A stretch of DNA of 7,590 nucleotides, taken from positions 1 through 7,590 of the forward strand of contig NZ_CAMLMK010000124.1 in assembly GCF_946481155.1 (NCBI RefSeq). Direction: 5' to 3'. The notes under the pieces were generated by a model. That model worked only from the letters and a program-made list of their open reading frames with translations. It ran no database searches and had not been told where the DNA came from. The position numbers were made by a program, and so were the translations under genes. This document shows positions 1 through 5,313 of the stretch, in pieces (the stretch's first letter is position 1; each line of letters opens with the position of its first letter). Origin of the DNA: an uncultured Flavobacterium sp. (GTDB lineage: Bacteria > Bacteroidota > Bacteroidia > Flavobacteriales > Flavobacteriaceae).

Positions 1-151
1 TCTGAAGCGAATAACTGAAGTTAATCACGATATTGTCGTAGCTTTTCACTTTCGCTGAAACATCGTCCAGTAAATCTTTAGCCTTTGAGCTTTGTGCAGT
101 TGCTGTTATTCCAATAAAAAGAAAGGATAACAGATATACTAATTTCTTCAT
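1..151 (-). CDS. lolA: LolA-like outer membrane lipoprotein carrier protein, N-terminal part (cut by the window edge)
   Basis: Only the first 50 codons are inside the window. The peptide starts MKKLVYLLSFLFIGITATAQ, a signal peptide with a short basic n-region and a hydrophobic core, with probable cleavage around the TATAQ segment. The following mature part (SSKAKDLLDDVSAKVKSYDN and then a VINFSYSLQ strand) matches the usual opening of Bacteroidota LolA-type carriers, which ferry lipoproteins through the periplasm to the outer membrane. The start ATG follows the ftsK stop codon by a single base (TAA-A-ATG), so the two are surely co-transcribed and probably translationally coupled. The LolA call rests on this short N-terminus plus the position behind ftsK, an arrangement familiar from Flavobacterium. 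Another periplasmic protein cannot be fully excluded from 50 residues. Confidence 0.75.
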   Translation of the reverse strand, partial: MKKLVYLLSFLFIGITATAQSSKAKDLLDDVSAKVKSYDNIVINFSYSLQ

Positions 152-152
152 T

Positions 153-2687
153 TTACATGTTGTTTTGTTCGTTTGCGAAAAAGTGTTCCAGAGCTACCAA
201 ATCAGGAATATTTACTGATCGTGCCTTACTGCCTTCAAACGGACCAACAATTCCGGCTGCCTCTAACTGATCAATCAATCGACCGGCGCGGTTGTAGCCT
301 AATTTGAGTTTTCGTTGCAATAATGAAGCAGAACCCTGCTGCGCTGTAACAATTATTTCCGCAGCATCCCTGAACATGGAATCTCTTTCCGAGATATCTA
401 TATCAAGACTTATGCCACTTTCTTCGCCCACGTACTCCGGAAGCATATAAGCATTCGGATAGGCTTTTTGCGAACCGATGTATTCTGTAATTTTTTCAAC
501 TTCGGGCGTATCCACAAACGCACATTGTACACGTACGATATCATTTCCCTGAGTGTATAATAAATCTCCCCGGCCAATTAACTGATCGGCACCCCCTGTG
601 TCTAAAATGGTTCTCGAATCGATTTTTGAAGTTACCCTGAACGCGATTCGGGCAGGGAAGTTGGCTTTGATCATACCCGTAATTACATTAACGGAAGGAC
701 GTTGCGTAGCAATAATCAAGTGAATTCCGATGGCACGCGCTAACTGGGCCAGACGTGCGATTGGCGTTTCCACTTCTTTTCCTGCGGTCATGATCAAATC
801 GGCGAACTCGTCTACTACCAATACGATGTAAGGTAAAAATTTATGTCCGTTTTCAGGATTTAGCTTACGTTGCTTGAACTTCTCGTTGTATTCTTTGATG
901 TTTCGGACCATTGCATCTTTCAATAAAGAATAACGGTTGTCCATCTCGATACAGAGCGAGTTCAGCGTATGGATTACTTTGGTATTATCAGTGATAATCG
1001 CATCTCCGTCATCCGGAAGCTTTGCTAAATAATGTCTTTCGATTTTGTTGAATAACGTCAGCTCCACTTTTTTAGGATCCACTAAAACGAATTTCACTTC
1101 GGCCGGATGTTTTTTATAAAGTAAAGAGGTCAGTACTGCATTCAATCCAACAGATTTACCCTGTCCGGTAGCACCAGCCATCAGTAAGTGCGGCATTTTC
1201 GCTAAATCCACTACAAACGTTTCGTTGGAAATCGTTTTCCCTAAAGCAATAGGCAGTTCCATTTCCGCAGTCTGGAATTTCGGTGAAGAGATTACGCTTT
1301 TCATCGAAACCATGGTCGGATTGTTGTTTGGCACTTCGATACCGATTGTTCCTTTGCCCGGAATAGGGGCGATGATACGGATTCCTAAAGCGGCAAGTGA
1401 AAGCGCGATATCGTCTTCAAGATTTTTAATTTTTGAAATACGGATTCCTGCTTCCGGAACGATTTCGTATAAGGTAACTGTTGGTCCGACAGTCGCTTTA
1501 ATCTGTGAGATGCCGATGTTGTAGTTTTTTAAGGTATCTACAATTCGGTTTTTATTTTCTTCTAATTCTGCCTGATTTATTGTAATTCCGCCGGAAGAAT
1601 ACTCTTTCAGCAATTCAATCGAGGGAAACTGATAGTTTGATAATTCTAAGGTAGGATCAAATTCGCCGAAATCCTGTACGAGACGAGCGGCTAAATTCTC
1701 TTCTACAACATCTTCTTCTTCAATTCTTTCGATGGTAAAGCTGTCGTCGGATGTATGAATTACTTCTGATTTAGGTGTTTCCGTAACCATAGGAGTTATA
1801 GGTTCAACAACATGAGGAACGGCTACCGGAGGAACAGTTTTCAGCGTAATTTCAGAAGGATTGCTTATTGTGGGCTTTAAAGCTTCTTTATTAATTTCAA
1901 AAGTGCTTGGATTTGTTTTTAATTCTATGTTGGACAGAATCTCATCATCTTCCGCATCATTAAAATCTAAGCTAGGATTTGAGCTTACGATTTCTTCATC
2001 AACAATAATATCATTGATTATCGATTCTGGCGTATCAACAACATTGTCAGCTGTTTGAATACCTTCATTTAATTCTTCATTGAAAGTTCTGCTTCTGTTC
2101 TCGAAGAAATTTTTAACACCCTCGGTAGAAACTTTAATTTTGAGGATAAGGTAAATCAAAATACCAAAAAGCAATACTAAAAGCGTTCCGATCTTCCCGA
2201 TATAATCCTGTGCGAAAAGGTTCATTTCATAACCGATTACACCGCCTAATTGCGGAATATAGTCCCAGAAAAATCCAAATAACACAGAGATGATTACCAT
2301 CGCAAACATGTCCCAGAAAATCGAATTCTTAAGTTTTGCCAATGAAATATCTACTAAAAGATAAGCTCCGGCCAAAAAGAATAAGCGTACGAATAAAAAG
2401 GAGGAAGCTCCAAATCCTTTGTATAAAAAGAAATCTGAAAGATATGCGCCAAATTTCCCTAACCAATTATAGGTTTTCTCGCTTCTGTCGGCAAATGACG
2501 TAAGCGCGCTCTGGTCGTAGTCACCATAGATATAATAGGAAATGAAAGAAAGCAGCAATGCCACTGAAAATAAAATAAGCAAAGCCCCGACAAGGACTTT
2601 GTGACGACGGGTAAACAAAGGTGATTTCTCGCCGGTTTTCTTATTTTCGCTGGATTCCGAAGTTTCTTTTTTGGATGCTTTAGCCAT
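153..2687 (-). CDS. ftsK: DNA translocase FtsK
   Basis: FtsK anchors at the division septum and pumps DNA so that chromosome dimers and termini are cleared before closure. The 844-aa product has the full layout. A basic cytoplasmic N-terminus is followed by about four membrane segments (roughly 30-52, 93-113, 124-142, 165-184). An acidic, Pro/Thr-containing linker spans about 190-335. The alpha/beta motor then follows, with Walker A GATGQGKS at 505-512 and Walker B IVLVVDEFAD at 621-630 (D626, E627). ATQRPSVNVITG lies at 660-671, and a winged-helix gamma domain at about 770-835, which reads the FtsK-orienting DNA sequences in known homologues. The linker is short compared with E. coli FtsK, as in many non-enterobacteria. 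The start ATG is followed by a Lys/Ser-rich stretch; the upstream A-rich leader has no clear Shine-Dalgarno. It lies between dgkA and lolA on the same strand. Confidence 0.97.
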   Translation of the reverse strand: MAKASKKETSESSENKKTGEKSPLFTRRHKVLVGALLILFSVALLLSFISYYIYGDYDQSALTSFADRSEKTYNWLGKFGAYLSDFFLYKGFGASSFLFVRLFFLAGAYLLVDISLAKLKNSIFWDMFAMVIISVLFGFFWDYIPQLGGVIGYEMNLFAQDYIGKIGTLLVLLFGILIYLILKIKVSTEGVKNFFENRSRTFNEELNEGIQTADNVVDTPESIINDIIVDEEIVSSNPSLDFNDAEDDEILSNIELKTNPSTFEINKEALKPTISNPSEITLKTVPPVAVPHVVEPITPMVTETPKSEVIHTSDDSFTIERIEEEDVVEENLAARLVQDFGEFDPTLELSNYQFPSIELLKEYSSGGITINQAELEENKNRIVDTLKNYNIGISQIKATVGPTVTLYEIVPEAGIRISKIKNLEDDIALSLAALGIRIIAPIPGKGTIGIEVPNNNPTMVSMKSVISSPKFQTAEMELPIALGKTISNETFVVDLAKMPHLLMAGATGQGKSVGLNAVLTSLLYKKHPAEVKFVLVDPKKVELTLFNKIERHYLAKLPDDGDAIITDNTKVIHTLNSLCIEMDNRYSLLKDAMVRNIKEYNEKFKQRKLNPENGHKFLPYIVLVVDEFADLIMTAGKEVETPIARLAQLARAIGIHLIIATQRPSVNVITGMIKANFPARIAFRVTSKIDSRTILDTGGADQLIGRGDLLYTQGNDIVRVQCAFVDTPEVEKITEYIGSQKAYPNAYMLPEYVGEESGISLDIDISERDSMFRDAAEIIVTAQQGSASLLQRKLKLGYNRAGRLIDQLEAAGIVGPFEGSKARSVNIPDLVALEHFFANEQNNM

Positions 2688-2707
2688 TAAATAGGTGTTC
2701 TTTTATA

Positions 2708-2715
2708 CAAAAATA
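2708..2715 (-). promoter_or_regulatory. Candidate Bacteroidota -7 promoter box upstream of ftsK
   Basis: On the minus strand this reads TATTTTTG, a full match to the Bacteroidota -7 consensus TAnnTTTG. It lies in the 43-base gap between dgkA and ftsK, 20 bases before the ftsK start codon, which is a sensible distance for an mRNA start just upstream of the gene. A matching -33 TTG at 17-23 bases upstream is not evident; that region would lie inside the end of dgkA. It may give ftsK-lolA its own transcript in addition to read-through from tpx-dgkA. Confidence 0.45.
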
Positions 2716-2730
2716 ACAATCTGATTGAAA

Positions 2731-3105
2731 TTACATAATTCTTGGCACATAAATTATCATGCCGATGGCAATTGCCGACATAGCAGCAAAGAAAACAGCT
2801 CCTGCAGCAATATCTTTAATAAAACCAATACGTTCATGATAATCCGGATGAACGAAATCAGCGATTTTTTCTACTGCGGTGTTTAAGCCTTCAATGCTCA
2901 AAACCATTCCGAAAGCCAAAACCTGAAACATCCATTCTGTTGTGGAGATATCATAATAAATTCCTGCAATAACCAGCAGTACCGCTATAGAAGACTGTAC
3001 CATTACACTATGCTCAGTAGTGATTAGTTTTATGGCGCCCTTCACAGCATAGCCGATACTCTTTAATCTTCCGCTAAAGAAAGCGGTATCTTTATTGACT
3101 TCCAT
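2731..3105 (-). CDS. dgkA: DgkA-type integral membrane lipid kinase (diacylglycerol or undecaprenol kinase)
   Basis: This 124-aa membrane enzyme phosphorylates a lipid alcohol with ATP. In this family the substrate is either diacylglycerol or undecaprenol, which feeds the carrier lipid pool for wall synthesis. Three membrane segments are visible (about 34-52, 57-72 and 99-120), the normal size and topology. The active-site pattern of E. coli DgkA is preserved with a +3 offset: E31, E72, N75, E79, K97 and D98 (in SIEGLNTAVEKIAD and IKDIAAGAV). The EGLNTAVEK/KDIAAGAV wording resembles Gram-positive undecaprenol kinases more than E. coli DgkA, so the undecaprenol substrate is a real possibility that cannot be settled here. 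Its ATG overlaps the tpx stop by one base (TAATG), which indicates translational coupling. Confidence 0.88.
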   Translation of the reverse strand: MEVNKDTAFFSGRLKSIGYAVKGAIKLITTEHSVMVQSSIAVLLVIAGIYYDISTTEWMFQVLAFGMVLSIEGLNTAVEKIADFVHPDYHERIGFIKDIAAGAVFFAAMSAIAIGMIIYVPRIM

Positions 3106-3602
3106 TAAAGTGCAGCTAAAGCATTTTCGTAATTCGGTTCATCAACAATATCGGAAACCTGCTCCGTATATTTAACTACACCGTTCTCATCCAAAACAAT
3201 TACCACGCGGGAGTGCAAGCCTGCCAATGGTCCGTCAGTTATGGTTAAACCGTAAGTACTTCCGAACGAATCATCTTTAAAATCCGAAAGATTGATCACA
3301 TTGGCCAATCCTTCAGCACCGCAAAAACGATTTTGAGCGAAAGGCAAATCACGGGAAATACATAAAACTTTCGTATTGTCCAAAGCACTGGCCGTTTCAT
3401 TGAATTTGCGAACGGAAGTAGCGCAAGTACTTGTGTCAACACTCGGGAATATATTTAACACCAATTTTGTTCCTTTAAAATCAGCTAAAGAGGCTGTTGA
3501 TAAATCGGTTTTTACTAATGTGAAATCTTTTGCCTTTGAACCTATTTCAGGTAAGGAACCAACTGTATTTACAGGGTTTCCTTTCAATGTGATTTTTGCC
3601 AT
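3105..3602 (-). CDS. tpx: Thiol peroxidase (Tpx, atypical 2-Cys peroxiredoxin)
   Basis: Tpx reduces hydrogen peroxide and organic hydroperoxides, and is recycled by thioredoxin. The 165-aa length is typical. The peroxidatic cysteine is C60 in the signature [16 protein letters not shown], with T57 and R132 completing the family's catalytic triad. The resolving cysteine is C94 in [14 protein letters not shown], the spacing expected of an intramolecular disulfide in Tpx. A third cysteine, C81, lies in the core. The N-terminus ([21 protein letters not shown]) is the normal Tpx opening and has no signal peptide, so it is cytosolic. It is the first gene of the run tpx-dgkA-ftsK-lolA and is divergent from the arsenic operon. 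Confidence 0.96.
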   Translation of the reverse strand: MAKITLKGNPVNTVGSLPEIGSKAKDFTLVKTDLSTASLADFKGTKLVLNIFPSVDTSTCATSVRKFNETASALDNTKVLCISRDLPFAQNRFCGAEGLANVINLSDFKDDSFGSTYGLTITDGPLAGLHSRVVIVLDENGVVKYTEQVSDIVDEPNYENALAAL

Positions 3603-3625
3603 TTCTATGGGTTTTTTTAAGAAGC

Positions 3626-3633
3626 CAAAAGTA
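3626..3633 (-). promoter_or_regulatory. Bacteroidota -7 promoter box for tpx
   Basis: On the minus strand this reads TACTTTTG, a full match to TAnnTTTG, placed 23 bases before the tpx start codon. The region where a -33 TTG is expected is AT-rich and has no clear TTG, so only the -7 element is well supported. No Shine-Dalgarno is seen before tpx; the leader is A-rich, as usual in Bacteroidota. Confidence 0.55.
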
Positions 3634-3658
3634 AGGAATTTATTTTGATTTAATTTTT

Positions 3659-3686
3659 TTGATAAAATGCTTTTTTATTTAATTTG
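3659..3686 (+). promoter_or_regulatory. Candidate promoter of the ars operon
   Basis: A TTG at 3659-3661 is followed after 17 bases by TTAATTTG at 3679-3686. This fits the Bacteroidota pattern TTG-N17-23-TAnnTTTG with one mismatch (second base of the -7 box). Transcription would start a few bases further on, inside the palindrome at 3687-3708, so a bound repressor would directly block initiation. The assignment is by pattern only. Confidence 0.42.
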
Positions 3687-3708
3687 TATATCGTAATATT
3701 GCAATATA
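3687..3708 (+). promoter_or_regulatory. Probable ArsR operator (imperfect 22-bp palindrome)
   Basis: The left half is TATATCGTAAT and the right half ATTGCAATATA; the reverse complement matches in 18 of 22 positions, centred on AATATT. A palindrome of this length and AT-rich composition is what a dimeric winged-helix ArsR/SmtB repressor binds. It starts right after the probable -7 box and ends 12 bases before the arsR start codon. Autoregulation by the adjacent ArsR, relieved by arsenite or antimonite, is inferred from position and family knowledge. Confidence 0.68.
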
Positions 3709-3720
3709 AAGATAAATAAA

Positions 3721-4044
3721 ATGGGAGCTTCAAAATCAGAATTCTTTACCGACGCACAAAACGAACTGGCCTCTTTGTTCAAAGCCGTTTCACATCCGGC
3801 AAGAGTTGCCATTATCGAATACCTTCTAAAAGTTGATACCTGCATTTGCGGCGATATTGTCAACGAATTACCATTGGCTCAGCCTACAGTTTCCCAGCAT
3901 TTAAAAGAACTGAAAAATGCTGGAATCATAAAAGGGAATATTGAAGGAACGGCTATTTGTTACTGCCTGAATCCGGACACAATGAAAAAACTGGAATTGT
4001 ATTTTTCGGGAATATCCAGCGAATTGAAAACAAAATGTTGCTAA
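3721..4044 (+). CDS. arsR: ArsR-family metalloregulatory repressor
   Basis: This 107-aa winged-helix protein is expected to repress its own operon and to release DNA when trivalent arsenic or antimony binds cysteine thiols. The opening [17 protein letters not shown] is the usual ArsR first helix pair. It is followed by [30 protein letters not shown], in which C41 and C43 form the CxC inducer site just before the recognition helix ([11 protein letters not shown], about 55-65), as in the ELCVCDL box of classical ArsR. Two more cysteines sit in the wing (C80, C82, in ICYCLN), and the protein ends in a C106-C107 pair. A palindromic operator lies just upstream and a DUF6428-like gene follows after 18 bases. 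The start ATG is preceded by an A-rich leader. Arsenic specificity is inferred from the CxC and the downstream arsenate reductase. Confidence 0.9.
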   Translation: MGASKSEFFTDAQNELASLFKAVSHPARVAIIEYLLKVDTCICGDIVNELPLAQPTVSQHLKELKNAGIIKGNIEGTAICYCLNPDTMKKLELYFSGISSELKTKCC

Positions 4045-4062
4045 CTATTAAATAAAAACGAA

Positions 4063-4518
4063 ATGAAATTATCAGAAATCAAAGAAGTATTGAAAACAGC
4101 GGAAGCCGTAAATTTTCAATTGCCAAATGGTACTTTTGTACCGGAAAATTTCCACGTTACAGAAGTAGGCTTAATTACCAAAAACTTTATTGACTGTGGT
4201 GGGACAGTTAGAAAAGAAACAGTCGTTAATTTTCAATTGTGGGATGCAAATGATACTGAGCATCGTTTAAAACCGCAAAAACTGAATGCTATCATTGCCT
4301 TATCTGAAAAGGTTTTGGGGATTGAAGACCATGAAATTGAAGTGGAATACCAATCGGATACTATCGGAAAATACAATCTGGACTTTAATGGAAAAGATTT
4401 TGTTCTGGTTAGCAAAAGAACGGCTTGTCTGGCTTCAGACAATTGCGGTACAACTAAAGAAGATAAAAACGAATTACAAACCGCAACTGCTTGTTGCACA
4501 ACTACATCTTGCTGTTAA
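4063..4518 (+). CDS. DUF6428-like protein of the ars operon, with a cysteine-rich C-terminal tail
   Basis: No enzymatic function is known to me for this 151-aa cytosolic-looking protein (no signal peptide or membrane segment). I recognise it as resembling the DUF6428 family, commonly found beside arsR in Bacteroidota; the family number is from memory. The core (about 1-118) has the conserved-looking blocks PENFHVTEVGLITKNFIDCGG (25-47, with H31 and C45) and VNFQLWDANDTEHRLKPQKL (55-74). The tail (about 119-151) carries six cysteines: C122, C128, C144, C145, C150 and C151, ending in CCTTTSCC. Vicinal and closely spaced thiols of this kind can bind trivalent arsenic or soft metals, so a role as arsenite binder, metallochaperone or reductase partner is plausible but inferred. 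It lies 18 bases after arsR and 2 bases before the small hydrophobic ORF. Confidence 0.85.
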   Translation: MKLSEIKEVLKTAEAVNFQLPNGTFVPENFHVTEVGLITKNFIDCGGTVRKETVVNFQLWDANDTEHRLKPQKLNAIIALSEKVLGIEDHEIEVEYQSDTIGKYNLDFNGKDFVLVSKRTACLASDNCGTTKEDKNELQTATACCTTTSCC

Positions 4519-4520
4519 TT

Positions 4521-4646
4521 ATGAAAGAGTTCTTTATCAAATACAAAAAACCGATTATCATAACCACTTCTGTAATCGCACTTCAGCTTATATTCGGCTT
4601 TGATGCTAAATTTTGTATTATCAACATTATTTGGCTGTTTGTTTAA
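4521..4646 (+). CDS. Small hydrophobic protein (41 aa) inside the ars operon
   Basis: This short ORF fills the gap between the DUF6428-like gene and arsC. Its ATG is 2 bases after the upstream stop codon, and its stop is 9 bases before the arsC start, as expected of a true operon gene. The product begins MKEFFIKYKK, a basic N-terminus, then has a hydrophobic stretch (about 11-27, containing IIITTSVIALQLIFGF), a short polar turn (DAK, 28-30), and a second hydrophobic end (FCIINIIWLFV, 31-41). The positive N-terminus suggests one membrane segment or a short hairpin with the N-terminus inside. I do not recognise a family. It could help an arsenite exporter encoded elsewhere, or be a decayed remnant of a membrane protein; the neat spacing favours a real gene. 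Confidence 0.6.
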   Translation: MKEFFIKYKKPIIITTSVIALQLIFGFDAKFCIINIIWLFV

Positions 4647-4655
4647 GTTTAAGGT

Positions 4656-5072
4656 ATGAAGAAGAATTTATTAGTACTTTGTACCGGTAACAGTTGCCGA
4701 AGCCAGATTGCGGAAGGTTATTTACGTCATTTTGCTAACGGAAAAGCTCAAGTTTACAGTGCCGGAGTGGAAACACATGGCGTGAACCCAAGAGCCGTTG
4801 CTATTATGAAAGAAGACGGAATTGATATTTCGACCCATACTTCCAACAATGTCGATGAGTATTACGACATTCCGTTTGATTATGTTATAACGGTTTGTGA
4901 TAACGCGAAGGAACGTTGTCCGTTTTTTCCAACCAATGCTAAAAAGCTGCATTATAATTTCCCGGATCCGGCGAAAGCGGGGGGAAGCGAAGAAGAGATT
5001 ATGCATCAGTTCCGATTAGTCCGAGACGAAATAAAAGCATATTGCGGTAAGTTTGTCGATGATAATTTATAA
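4656..5072 (+). CDS. arsC: Arsenate reductase, thioredoxin-coupled LMW-phosphatase type
   Basis: This enzyme reduces arsenate to arsenite. The 138-aa length and motifs match the Staphylococcus/Bacillus ArsC type, which uses an LMW protein tyrosine phosphatase fold and thioredoxin rather than glutaredoxin. The P-loop CTGNSCRS gives nucleophile C9 and R15 (CX5R). The two other redox cysteines, C81 and C88 (in VITVCDNAKERCPFFP), stand at the classical spacing for the disulfide relay. D104 in NFPDPAKA is the general acid. All three catalytic cysteines are intact, so the enzyme should be active as a reductase. It is the last gene of the ars operon and is followed by a hairpin terminator within 10 bases. 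An ordinary phosphatase is unlikely because C81 and C88 are retained. Confidence 0.95.
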   Translation: MKKNLLVLCTGNSCRSQIAEGYLRHFANGKAQVYSAGVETHGVNPRAVAIMKEDGIDISTHTSNNVDEYYDIPFDYVITVCDNAKERCPFFPTNAKKLHYNFPDPAKAGGSEEEIMHQFRLVRDEIKAYCGKFVDDNL

Positions 5073-5079
5073 AAACAAG

Positions 5080-5110
5080 AAGGCGCCTATTGAAGTGCCT
5101 TTTTATTTAT
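5080..5110 (+). terminator. Rho-independent terminator of the ars operon
   Basis: AAGGCGC at 5080-5086 pairs with GTGCCTT at 5095-5101 (7 bp with one G-T wobble) around an 8-base loop, and is followed by TTTTATTTAT. It starts 7 bases after the arsC stop codon, so the operon ends here and no efflux gene is co-transcribed. Confidence 0.72.
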
Positions 5111-5170
5111 CTCATAAATAGTTTGAAAATATGTATTTTATCGCATTTTCATTTTACTCAAAATTTTAAG

Positions 5171-5221
5171 CCTCAGATTTACAGATTAGCACGGATTAAT
5201 AACTAATCTTTAAATCTGTGG
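5171..5221. repeat. 19-bp inverted repeat (probable dispersed intergenic repeat)
   Basis: The left arm CCTCAGATTTACAGATTAG (5171-5189) and the reverse complement of the right arm (5203-5221) match in 17 of 19 positions, with a 13-base loop, cacggattaataa. The arms also contain shorter AGATT/GATTA repeats in direct order. The stem is AT-rich, and neither strand has a tight T-tract right after it, so it is not a standard terminator. Similar 'cagatttacagatta...aatctgtgg' elements are, from memory, common between genes in Flavobacterium. The rest of 5111-5313 is AT-rich and I see no gene in it. Confidence 0.65.
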
Positions 5222-5313
5222 CAAAAAAATATAAGTACTCCCGTCGTAAGACTTTTAATTTGTAAACAAAGCCTATTCCTTTAAGTCTGGCGGTTTATTT
5301 TCTGAAATTGCTT

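Noticed and set aside
3675..3863. A minus-strand 62-aa ORF overlapping the arsR promoter and gene start
   Set aside because: It lies antisense to arsR, covers the operator, and has no recognisable protein features.
4286..4603. A 105-aa plus-strand ORF across the end of the DUF6428-like gene and the small ORF
   Set aside because: It overlaps the well-supported DUF6428-like gene in another frame, shows no family features, and its downstream part is better explained by the 41-aa ORF with proper spacing.
4651..4655. AAGG before arsC as a Shine-Dalgarno site
   Set aside because: It lies only one base before the ATG, too close to act as a normal ribosome binding site, and most genes here have none.
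5248..5288. Inverted AAGACTT / AAGTCT pair as a terminator for the lipase
   Set aside because: Only about 6-7 bp with a loop of about 26 bases and no T-tract at the right place; too weak to call.
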